From positions 1-8,592 of the forward strand of contig DAOVBT010000058.1 of the NCBI GenBank assembly GCA_030670375.1: a stretch of 8,592 nt of DNA, read 5' to 3'. The stretch comes from Candidatus Aminicenantota bacterium (GTDB lineage Bacteria > Acidobacteriota > Aminicenantia > Aminicenantales > Aminicenantaceae). Shown here in pieces: positions 1-6,111 of this stretch; positions within the stretch are counted from its first letter, which is position 1; every line of letters begins with the position of its first letter. The notes below the pieces were generated by a model. The model worked only from the letters and a program-made list of their open reading frames with translations, was not told the DNA's origin and ran no database searches. The position numbers and the translations under genes are program-made.

Positions 1-359
1 CAGCGGGCGAAGAGTTGGAAAGTCTTGCTGGCCAATATTCAGAGGGTCCGGAAAAGGAATCTCAGGGAGATATCGGAACATACAAAAAAGGCGATATGGA
101 CAAGACCTTAGAGCAAGCTGTTGAGAATTTGGAAGAGGGAAGCCTATCCTCATGGGTCAAAATTCCATCCGGATGGTTTTTGCTAAAACTCGTTGAAAAG
201 ACGGAGAGCCAGCTCAGGCCGTTTGAAGAGGTCAAAAAAGACATCGAAAATGAACTGTTTATGCAAGAACAACAAGTGAAGATCCAGGCCTATATAGCAG
301 ACCTGAAAAAACGGAGCTTTATCAACATCATGATTCCCGATCCTCTCAAGTACCGCTGA
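1..359 (+). CDS. Parvulin-type peptidyl-prolyl cis-trans isomerase (SurA/PrsA/PpiC-like), C-terminal fragment
   Basis: This is the 3' end of a gene that enters from the left edge; the frame is open from base 3 and ends in TGA at 357-359. Family role: parvulin rotamases isomerise prolyl bonds and chaperone exported proteins in the periplasm or at the outer face of the membrane. The visible ~119 residues match the second half of a rotamase domain. There is a LAGQYSEGP segment (canonical 'LAkkYSegp'), then GDIGTYKKGDM (canonical 'GGDLGfFkrGeM'), an LEQAVENLEEGSLS helix-turn, and GWFLLKLVEK as the last strand. A charged helix follows (RPFEEVKKDIENEL...), typical of the SurA/PrsA C-terminal tail, and the protein ends in DPLKYR. 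One glycine of the usual GGD is Gln here. The signal or lipoprotein anchor and any N-terminal chaperone domain lie outside the window, so SurA cannot be told from PrsA or a generic PpiC. It converges on the arginine decarboxylase gene with no intergenic base. Confidence 0.88.
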   Translation, partial: AGEELESLAGQYSEGPEKESQGDIGTYKKGDMDKTLEQAVENLEEGSLSSWVKIPSGWFLLKLVEKTESQLRPFEEVKKDIENELFMQEQQVKIQAYIADLKKRSFINIMIPDPLKYR

Positions 360-362
360 TCA
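357..362. other. Abutting convergent stop codons in palindrome TGATCA
   Basis: Bases 357-359 (TGA) end the plus-strand parvulin gene. The complement of 360-362 (also TGA) ends the minus-strand arginine decarboxylase gene. The two genes have zero intergenic bases and zero overlap, so any terminator for one must lie inside the coding region of the other. Confidence 0.9.
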
Positions 363-911
363 GGAGACCACGACCGCAGCGGCGATTGCTGTGGTCCAGA
401 AGCCCTTTTTCCCGCGGGCGATCTGTGTGATGTGTTGTGTCCTAACTTCGATCCCATCTCCGATTTCGTATAAACTTTTCTCCTCGTTCCAAATCTGACT
501 GAGATCGAAATTTTTTCCGAGAGTGGTGGCCAACATATCTGCAGCAAGGTCCTCTGCATATTGTCCGGCTTCCTTTTCGTCTTGACCGAAACTGTGATGC
601 TCTGAGAGGTATCCGTAGTGTTTTGGGTCGTTGGGAACAGCCATCCCAACGGAAGCGGATATGAGCCGCTGGAATTCATCGGTTGAGTTTTCGCTCATCA
701 CGAGAAAAACGATCTGACCGGGATGGAGGTGTTTGATCCCCTCTTGTTTGGATATCAGCTGACAACCTGGAGGGAAAATACTGGAAATTTTAACGAGGTT
801 GAACGGAGCAATTCCCGCCTCTCTCAGGGCTTGTTCCAAGCTTGCAAGTTTTTCCTTGTGCTGGCCTTTTCCCTTGGTTAGGAATAATCGTCTGGGGACT
901 ACGTTATCCAT
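360..911 (-). CDS. pdaD: Pyruvoyl-dependent arginine decarboxylase (PvlArgDC)
   Basis: It converts arginine to agmatine plus CO2, the first step of agmatine-derived polyamine synthesis and, in some bacteria, part of acid resistance. The family is translated as a proenzyme that cleaves itself between two serines; the second becomes the pyruvoyl cofactor. Here the site is LVKISSIFPPG, with cleavage expected between Ser43 and Ser44 (bases 785-780), giving a ~43-residue beta chain and a ~140-residue alpha chain. Glu104 in YLSEHHSFG aligns with the catalytic glutamate of the archaeal enzyme. Other family blocks are the N-terminal VPRRLFLTKGKG, ALREAGIAPFNLV, HLHPGQIVFLVMSEN, YAEDLAADMLATTLG and the C-terminal FWTTAIAAAVV. 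At 183 residues it is full length for the bacterial type. The ATG at 911 is the only usable start; its Shine-Dalgarno is weak (an AGAAGG lies ~18 bases upstream). It sits 8 bases after the anchored unknown protein and probably shares its transcript. No agmatinase, agmatine deiminase or arginine/agmatine antiporter is visible nearby. Confidence 0.95.
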   Translation of the reverse strand: MDNVVPRRLFLTKGKGQHKEKLASLEQALREAGIAPFNLVKISSIFPPGCQLISKQEGIKHLHPGQIVFLVMSENSTDEFQRLISASVGMAVPNDPKHYGYLSEHHSFGQDEKEAGQYAEDLAADMLATTLGKNFDLSQIWNEEKSLYEIGDGIEVRTQHITQIARGKKGFWTTAIAAAVVVS

Positions 912-919
912 GGGTGACT

Positions 920-1495
920 TTATTTTATGCCTTCTGTTTTTTTCTTTTCCTGTTCCGTGTCGTATGGTTCGGGTTCTTTAAAATCGATATTTTTTGACAC
1001 TTCCCACTCTCCCACAGGAATGTATTGGGAGCCTTGAGATTTGGCAAACACTTTGACATCGACAATCTTCGACATGAAAAAGGGACTGCTCTTGAAATGC
1101 TCCAGGTTTTGTCCATCGATCCCATGGGTGCTCTTGAGAAGAATGGATTCGCTGGTTTCTCCTGGCATCAAGGGCTCTCCCCGGATGGCTTCAATGAAAC
1201 CATCGCCAAGGTTCGCAACGTCATCCCGAAACTTGAAGTTTGCATTCAAGTAGACATATTTTAACGGCTCTTCCGAGACGTTTTTGATCTTGAAGGAAAT
1301 CGCTGGAACAAGTACCAATTTTGGCGGCCAGGGTTGGAAGGTCTTTTCAACCCATTTTGTCTCGATATCCATAAGTTCGAACGAACCCTCCAAATCTTCA
1401 TGGGACATGGTTTTCCACAGGCCAGTGAAATGAGCGACGGCAGCGACGATAATAGCCAGAATGACCACGGCAAGGATAAACGACAAGTTTTTCAT
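920..1495 (-). CDS. Membrane-anchored protein of unknown function, beta-rich extracytoplasmic domain
   Basis: I do not recognise this 191-residue protein. It opens with MKNLSF and one hydrophobic segment (residues ~6-23, rich in I, L, V and A), which is either a membrane anchor or an uncleaved signal. The rest is hydrophilic. Residues ~56-165 read like a small beta-sandwich of the FxLYD or other Ig-like sort found in anchored envelope proteins: alternating strands LVLVPAISFKIKN, KYVYLNANFKF, a turn LMPGETSESILL and a late strand IVDVKVFAKS. That fold assignment is inferred from pattern only. The tail (residues ~172-191) is strongly charged (EPEPYDTEQEKKK). The start is well fixed: an AAGGAGGA site lies 5 bases upstream of the ATG, behind a sigma-70-like promoter. 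The arginine decarboxylase gene follows 8 bases downstream, so the two are probably cotranscribed. Nothing in the sequence shows a functional link to arginine metabolism. Confidence 0.75.
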   Translation of the reverse strand: MKNLSFILAVVILAIIVAAVAHFTGLWKTMSHEDLEGSFELMDIETKWVEKTFQPWPPKLVLVPAISFKIKNVSEEPLKYVYLNANFKFRDDVANLGDGFIEAIRGEPLMPGETSESILLKSTHGIDGQNLEHFKSSPFFMSKIVDVKVFAKSQGSQYIPVGEWEVSKNIDFKEPEPYDTEQEKKKTEGIK

Positions 1496-1500
1496 TGGAT

Positions 1501-1508
1501 TCCTCCTT
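1501..1508 (-). promoter_or_regulatory. Strong Shine-Dalgarno site for the 1495-920 gene
   Basis: Read on the minus strand the bases are AAGGAGGA, followed by a 5-base spacer and ATG at 1495. It is the best ribosome-binding site in the window and fixes the start of the anchored unknown protein. Confidence 0.75.
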
Positions 1509-1519
1509 ACGACAATTTT

Positions 1520-1548
1520 ATGATAAAGGATGCGGCAAGATTTGGCAA
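1520..1548 (-). promoter_or_regulatory. Putative sigma-70-type promoter for the unknown-pdaD pair
   Basis: On the minus strand a -35 box TTGCCA (1548-1543; consensus TTGACA) is followed by exactly 17 bases and a -10 box TATCAT (1525-1520; consensus TATAAT). Each hexamer matches five of six bases. A start of transcription near base 1513 would leave a leader of about 17 bases that just contains the Shine-Dalgarno site. It lies in the 72-base gap after the deacetylase gene, the widest gap in the minus-strand run. This suggests that the genes at 1495-360 form a separate or additionally promoted unit. Confidence 0.5.
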
Positions 1549-1567
1549 ATCGAAATCAGGGATTTTG

Positions 1568-2734
1568 TCAGTGAACGAGTTCCGAAATGAAAACAGGAGT
1601 AACATCGTATTCTTTCGCTAAATGGAAGTAATCTTTCAAGACCTTGAGTGTTTCCGGCAAAGGATGGCAGATGCCGACGGCTTCCCCTCTCTTTTGAGCT
1701 AGAGTAAACAGCTCTATGAGCTTCTCCCTGATGTAAGCTTCGTCCAGTTCGCCATCAAGAAAGACCTGCCGTTGTGCTGTTGGAATTTCGAGCTTGAGGG
1801 CCACGTCATAAGCCACAGATTTTCCTGTCGTGCGGCTGTCGACAAAAAAGAGATTCCTTTGTTTTAAACGTTGGAGGATGGTATGCATCATTAATTCATT
1901 CGGTGTGACTTTTGATCCCATATGGTTGTTGACACCGCTGATATAAGGGACCTGATCGAGATTCCTTTCCACGAGTGTGATGATTTCTTGTTCGCTCATG
2001 TCGGTGGAAATTATTCCCTCGATAGCGTTATTCGCCTCGGCATTGTTGATGGATTCCAGCGGCAGGTGCAAGAGGATTTCTAGACCGTTTTGATGGGCGA
2101 TTTGGGCTGTTTGTTCTCCGAGCGGACTGAAAGGGATGATCGCAACTGTAATTGGTTCCTGTAGGCTTAGAATGTCATAGATTGCATCCAGGCTGTATCC
2201 CATGTCGTCCATAATCAGGGCGACTTTGTTTTTGGGCTTTATGCCAGGGATTTTTTCCGGGACTTTGGGAAGTTCTTTTTTGCAGGAGAAGAGGATGGCA
2301 AGTTTTTCTATTTCAAGTCTTTCGACATCCCAGAGGAAATATATTTTCTCCGCATCCTCCTGTTCCTCTTTTTTTACGATCTCGGCCTTTGCGTTCTGCA
2401 GGTCCTGTCTTAACCGGGGCTCTATGTTTTTGTATTCTGCCTGGGATAGATCGACCTTCAGATGGTCTATTCCGGCCTGATCCTTGAACCTGGAAACGGA
2501 ATCGTCGGGGATGCCTTGGTTGGTAAGCCGATCGAGGACAACTTGGCTGAGTGAAATTTCTGGCTTTATCGGCTTTCGTGATTCGCTGAAAATAGAAAAA
2601 ACATAGGACTTTTCCCCTTTTAACCAATTGATGTAATCCAAGCCTGCGGCAGAAGTTATGGCAATTAGCGAAAAAATAACATAGATAATCCACGGAGTTT
2701 TTGGGCTTTCTTTGACCGGATTGCTTGTCCTCAT
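1568..2734 (-). CDS. Divergent polysaccharide deacetylase family protein (YibQ-like), membrane-anchored
   Basis: Family knowledge: divergent polysaccharide deacetylases (Pfam PF04748, E. coli YibQ) have a NodB-like barrel, are exported, and are encoded beside envC; their substrate is not firmly known. Seen here (388 residues): a cytoplasmic start, one membrane segment at ~15-32 (IIYVIFSLIAITSAAGL), then a charged, mostly helical extracytoplasmic stretch (~60-150) not found in short YibQ proteins. The catalytic-type domain occupies ~168-388. Conserved blocks are LIMDDMGY (Asp176, Asp177), EILLHLPLE (His223), GVNNHMGS (His271), FVDSRTT (Asp299) and GICHP (His357). All polar positions I would expect to bind metal or substrate are kept, unlike in the two upstream genes of the cassette. 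The ATG at 2734 lies 3 bases after the ctpA-like stop, in the same frame, with no clear Shine-Dalgarno, so translation probably depends on coupling. The likely role is trimming or modifying a cell-wall glycan. Confidence 0.9.
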   Translation of the reverse strand: MRTSNPVKESPKTPWIIYVIFSLIAITSAAGLDYINWLKGEKSYVFSIFSESRKPIKPEISLSQVVLDRLTNQGIPDDSVSRFKDQAGIDHLKVDLSQAEYKNIEPRLRQDLQNAKAEIVKKEEQEDAEKIYFLWDVERLEIEKLAILFSCKKELPKVPEKIPGIKPKNKVALIMDDMGYSLDAIYDILSLQEPITVAIIPFSPLGEQTAQIAHQNGLEILLHLPLESINNAEANNAIEGIISTDMSEQEIITLVERNLDQVPYISGVNNHMGSKVTPNELMMHTILQRLKQRNLFFVDSRTTGKSVAYDVALKLEIPTAQRQVFLDGELDEAYIREKLIELFTLAQKRGEAVGICHPLPETLKVLKDYFHLAKEYDVTPVFISELVH

Positions 2735-2737
2735 AGA

Positions 2738-3907
2738 CTATATCTTGGGCAGGAGTTCGTACGTTTTTTTAAGATACAGATCAAAATTGGGGTTTTTTTC
2801 TTTGATTTCACTATCTGGGGTAATCCCCTTGAGCCACATTTCCTTTCCATCCCTGAAGTAAAAAATTTGTGATGTCAGGAGCAAAGCGCTCCCGTCTTCG
2901 AGAAGGTAAAAATCTTGTTTGACCAAGAGACCTGGTGTTTTTAATCCTATGGTCTTTGCTCTTTGAAATTCCATGAGAATTCCTGCCACAGCTTCTGCGG
3001 GGCCGATCGTTGCATTGTTTGTCCATATAATCAAAGGCAATCCCTCTAGCTCTGGGGTTTCGGGACAGGCTAAGTATTCTTTTTCTCCGTTTTTACCCTG
3101 GAAATATCCGACCCTATCCGACCGAAGGAAATGGTTGATAAACTTTAGAGACTCGCCGATTTCGCCTTCGTGACAATTTCTCAAATCGATGATCAACGCT
3201 TCTTTTTTGGTTTTTAGGGTAGTAAGAAGAGTCTCCTTTAATTGTGTGCCGAAAGGAGGATAAAAGGAATGAATCTTCAAAATGCCACTGGTGTTTTTTT
3301 GTGGGGTATAGGTGAAGGGCGTATCATAAAGACTTTTTCTCTGAAGAGACATTTCTTCCGTATCTTCTGTACGGAGAATCTTAAGGTTGACTGGTTTTTC
3401 TTCGGTGTCCTTAAGATAAAGATTGGCCTCCTGCATGCTGAGCTCCAGAAGCGGTTGGCCATCCATTTCGCTAAGTGTGTCTCCCACTTTTATTCCGGCA
3501 ACTTCTGCCGGAGAGTTTTCTTTAATCCCGATGACGATGGGGTAAGTCCCAAACTTTTTATAGACGACTATACCCGTTTCCTTGAGTTCGGCTGAACCCG
3601 GATTTTTGTGTTTTTTTACAGTTGGCACATCGAGATAGGAAGAGAGCGGATCGAGCGGTCCGATAAGGCCCCTTATTGCCCCCTTCATGGTCTTCAGGGC
3701 ATTCGGTTCCTCGACATAGTAGTCCTTTATCAGATCGGCGACGTTTTTGAGAAGAATGAGGTTTTTATCAGAAGTTGATTTTTGGGAAATATGGGGCAGG
3801 AATTTTTTAGGGATAAAGAAAAAAAGCACGACAGCAATAAGAACGGTCAGGAGAAAAACTTTCGTGTTTTTATTAGCCATTTTTTTTAGGAACATAAATT
3901 TTATCAT
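2738..3907 (-). CDS. CtpA/Prc-like S41-family protein with PDZ domain, catalytic Ser and Lys absent (predicted pseudoprotease)
   Basis: Carboxyl-terminal processing proteases are exported PDZ-containing Ser/Lys proteases; in Pseudomonas, CtpA degrades peptidoglycan hydrolases. Residues are numbered from the ATG at 3907 (389 residues). A membrane anchor spans ~17-33. A helix DLIKDYYVEEP and the LDPLSSYLD block (~85-93) are typical of the family. A PDZ domain covers ~105-180 (SPAEVAGIKVGD at 132-143), and the S41 core runs from ~205 to 365 (GILKIHSF, ALIIDLRNC, LEDGSALLLTS, KGITPD). The nucleophile motif, normally SASASE, reads TIGPAE, putting Gly302 at the catalytic Ser. The lysine motif, normally TfGKGxVQ, reads TPGLLVKQ, putting Leu327 at the catalytic Lys; the alignment needs no gaps. 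Activity is therefore unlikely, though Lys330 lies nearby. I chose the ATG at 3907 because it overlaps the envC-like stop as ATGA and follows a purine-rich GAAAAGAAG. An in-frame ATG at 3922 would add five residues. Confidence 0.9.
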   Translation of the reverse strand: MIKFMFLKKMANKNTKVFLLTVLIAVVLFFFIPKKFLPHISQKSTSDKNLILLKNVADLIKDYYVEEPNALKTMKGAIRGLIGPLDPLSSYLDVPTVKKHKNPGSAELKETGIVVYKKFGTYPIVIGIKENSPAEVAGIKVGDTLSEMDGQPLLELSMQEANLYLKDTEEKPVNLKILRTEDTEEMSLQRKSLYDTPFTYTPQKNTSGILKIHSFYPPFGTQLKETLLTTLKTKKEALIIDLRNCHEGEIGESLKFINHFLRSDRVGYFQGKNGEKEYLACPETPELEGLPLIIWTNNATIGPAEAVAGILMEFQRAKTIGLKTPGLLVKQDFYLLEDGSALLLTSQIFYFRDGKEMWLKGITPDSEIKEKNPNFDLYLKKTYELLPKI

Positions 3908-5082
3908 CTTCTTTTCAGCCATTGCAAGGGATTGACAGGATCGGTTTTGTAGCGAATTTCGAAATACAGGGTTTCTTCCTTCAAGGAGCCAAACTCCCCT
4001 ACCGTGGCAATCGCCTGTTCTTCTTTGACAAAATCGCCTTTTTTCACCAAGAATTCCGAACTGAGGTGACCATAAAGAGAATAATAAGTCATGCCGTGAT
4101 CTATGATAATGAGATAACCATAACCTTCAAAATAATCGCTATATGCCACCCGTCCCGCATGGACAGCTTTGATAACGGTGTCCTTTTGGGGAGAGATCTC
4201 TATCCCGTTATTCTGCGTGAGGGTATTGAACCGACGATGCCGGCTGGGCCCAAAGCGGGTGACAATCCTCCCAGTGAGAGGCCAGGGGAGGTTTCCCTTT
4301 TTCTCATACAGGGGAACCAGGGTATACGGCAGGGATATTTCCTCCTTTTGGAGTTTTTTGACTAAATCCTGCAGTTGTTCGGCTCTATGTTTGAGTTCAT
4401 CCAGCATTTTTAAGTGCGTTTCTTTGTTCCTGTCGATTTCTTGAATCAAGGCTTGATATTTTTTTTCCTGTACGGAATAGTCCTGCCGCTTTTCCTCGGC
4501 TTTCTGGATCAACCGGGAAATCTCCTGTTTTTTTGTTTCCAAACCCTCCCTGGATGTCTGGAGATCGGTCAGAGTTGTCAGGTAATCCGCAATGATCCTG
4601 TCTTGGGATTGTGCCAACAGCGAAAGGTTTTTGCTTTCGGAAATGAGGTGACTGACATCTTCGACCTGAAATAAAAAGTCCAAATAGGAAAATTTTCCGA
4701 ACTTGTACAGAGTCACCAGGATCTTTTCAATCGACTGTTTTTCTTTTTGAAGCTTTTCTTCGAGTATAGGGATATTTTTCTGGAGAGACACCAGCTCCAT
4801 ATCGGCCTTCTGCATCTGGGTGTTATACAGAGAAATTTCTTTTTTTATCAATGTTTTATTGAGGCCGATACTGTTCAGGCGTGAAAGGACGGATGTTTTT
4901 CTCTTGTTTTCCTGGGCAATTTTTTTTCGGATATTCGTAATCTGTTCGGTGATATCGATCAATCTTTTTTCGTACTCGGAAACGTCTTGTATTGGGGGAA
5001 CAGGTTGACTGTTACTTGTGAAAAGGAAAAGGATTGACAGAAAAAGGAGGAACAAAATTTTGTGGGCTCGAAAGCAACTCAT
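3904..5082 (-). CDS. EnvC-like murein hydrolase activator (coiled coil plus degenerate LytM/M23 domain)
   Basis: EnvC proteins are periplasmic activators of cell-wall amidases at the division septum, usually controlled by FtsEX through their coiled coil. The 392 residues show a signal peptide (~1-26, hydrophobic ILFLLFLSILFLF), long heptad-like coiled coils (~34-125 and ~155-250) with a short hydrophobic break between (YKFGKFSYLDFLFQVEDVS), and a C-terminal LytM domain (~265-390). The LytM zinc ligands are gone: the HxGxD motif reads NNGIE (Asn291, Glu295) and the HLHFE motif reads TLYFE (Thr371, Tyr373). YGHLS (His339) remains. The LYFEIR...VNPLQWL ending closely resembles E. coli EnvC, so this should be an activator rather than a peptidase. 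The start has only AGAGG directly against the ATG, with no spacer. The 65-base gap upstream holds no convincing promoter. The stop overlaps the next gene's start by 4 bases (ATGA). Possible partners, FtsEX and amidases, are not in the window. Confidence 0.92.
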   Translation of the reverse strand: MSCFRAHKILFLLFLSILFLFTSNSQPVPPIQDVSEYEKRLIDITEQITNIRKKIAQENKRKTSVLSRLNSIGLNKTLIKKEISLYNTQMQKADMELVSLQKNIPILEEKLQKEKQSIEKILVTLYKFGKFSYLDFLFQVEDVSHLISESKNLSLLAQSQDRIIADYLTTLTDLQTSREGLETKKQEISRLIQKAEEKRQDYSVQEKKYQALIQEIDRNKETHLKMLDELKHRAEQLQDLVKKLQKEEISLPYTLVPLYEKKGNLPWPLTGRIVTRFGPSRHRRFNTLTQNNGIEISPQKDTVIKAVHAGRVAYSDYFEGYGYLIIIDHGMTYYSLYGHLSSEFLVKKGDFVKEEQAIATVGEFGSLKEETLYFEIRYKTDPVNPLQWLKRR

Positions 5083-5147
5083 CCTCTAAATATTCTAACG
5101 AAATCATGATTTTAAATCCACAAGACTGATTCGGTGTGCTGAAAATT

Positions 5148-6095
5148 TCACTTCCGGGTGATGAAGATGATGCCGCCGATTATGCCGATGATCAAAGCGA
5201 AACCTAAATCGGCGATGACGGAAAAAGAAAATGCCACGTATTCCACAATACCGTAAGTGGAGAAGATTTGGATGAACAACACTTCTCTGAGACCCAGGCC
5301 GCTAATCGTTACCGGGATAGTTAGGATGAGGAGAATGATCGGAATAAATATGAAATAGTCGAGCAGGGGAATTTCCAGATGAAAAGCTTTTCCGGCCAGG
5401 TAATAATGCAGGATGACATTGACCTGCAAAAGAAAGGCCAAAAAAAGTGCCTGGAAAAAGGCTCCCTTTTTATCTTTGTAAACAAGAACGACACGTCGAA
5501 ATTCCAGGATTTTGGATTTGAGCTTTAGCCAAAATCCTTTCTCCGGGATTTTTTCGAGGAAATAAGATGCGATCGGCGTGAAAAACAGAAATGCCGACAG
5601 CAGTCCTGCGAATCCGACGAGAATGGATATCCAGATGATGGGCAAACTTTGGGCCATCTCAAGGCGGGAAAGGGAGACGACAAAGGCAAATGTGAGAAGG
5701 ATTATGACCCCTGTGAAACGCTCTACAATCACTATTGCCGAAGATTTCAGGAGAGAATGCGAATACCGCGATCCATCCCTAATACGGACAACATCTCCCC
5801 CGAATCTTGTGGGCAGGAAAAGGTTGAAAAAATTGCCCACAAGAGAAGACTTCGCCAAAAAACCCAAAGGGACTTCATCCCCCTGAGCTCGGATCAGAAT
5901 CTGCCACCTGTAGGCGCTTATGAGAAGCCCCAAAGCGTGAAGGGAGAAAGACAGCGCTAGCCAAAAGATGTCGATATTGCTGAGGGCTTGGGGAATGTCT
6001 TTTATCCGTACTTCTCTGATGAGAAGGAATACGAGAATAGAAAAACTGAAGATGAGCTTGAGAGCTAAGATCCGGAGGTCTTTTCTTTTTGGCAT
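5148..6095 (-). CDS. Flippase-like integral membrane protein, UPF0104 / lysylphosphatidylglycerol synthase TM family
   Basis: This protein of 315 residues is almost entirely hydrophobic, with about eight predicted membrane segments (for example ~11-27, 43-60, 118-141, 152-175, 212-230, 246-265, 292-312). It carries the blocks of the family also called AglD2 or PF03706: AYRWQILI (61-68), NLFLPTRFGGDVVR (91-104), VERFTGV (124-130) and PVTISGLGLRE (261-271). In MprF this domain moves aminoacyl-phosphatidylglycerol between leaflets; stand-alone members are often found with lipid or glycan synthesis genes and most lack a proven substrate. There is no cytoplasmic synthase domain, so it is not a full MprF. 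The ATG at 6095 lies 16 bases after the symporter stop. No Shine-Dalgarno stands at normal distance, and no in-frame alternative start exists upstream. Its position ahead of the EnvC cassette fits an envelope role, but the substrate is unknown. Confidence 0.88.
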   Translation of the reverse strand: MPKRKDLRILALKLIFSFSILVFLLIREVRIKDIPQALSNIDIFWLALSFSLHALGLLISAYRWQILIRAQGDEVPLGFLAKSSLVGNFFNLFLPTRFGGDVVRIRDGSRYSHSLLKSSAIVIVERFTGVIILLTFAFVVSLSRLEMAQSLPIIWISILVGFAGLLSAFLFFTPIASYFLEKIPEKGFWLKLKSKILEFRRVVLVYKDKKGAFFQALFLAFLLQVNVILHYYLAGKAFHLEIPLLDYFIFIPIILLILTIPVTISGLGLREVLFIQIFSTYGIVEYVAFSFSVIADLGFALIIGIIGGIIFITRK

Positions 6096-6111
6096 CGAAA
6101 ATGCCGTTTCT

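Noticed and set aside
290..679. Minus-strand open frame of 129 codons overlapping pdaD and the parvulin end
   Set aside because: It is out of frame with pdaD, whose full set of conserved blocks lies in the overlapping frame, and it resembles no family.
3242..3595. Plus-strand open frame of 117 codons inside the ctpA-like gene
   Set aside because: It lies fully antisense to a clear S41/PDZ protein, its product is low-complexity and rich in Phe, and no family pattern is visible.
4915..4930. Run of eight A on the minus strand in the envC-like gene (R-K-K-I codons), considered as a slippage site
   Set aside because: Several A runs of 7-8 occur in these Lys-rich genes. The frame is intact and no alternative frame downstream is useful, so this reads as ordinary Lys coding.
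3904..5082. Active M23 endopeptidase
   Set aside because: The HxGxD and HLH zinc motifs are replaced (Asn/Glu and Thr/Tyr), so an EnvC-type activator is the better reading.
5083..5147. Possible promoter upstream of the envC-like gene (TTGTGG with TAGAAT or TAAAAT)
   Set aside because: The spacing is 20 bases for TAGAAT, which would also leave almost no leader, and TAAAAT has no -35 partner at 16-18 bases. Not strong enough to annotate.
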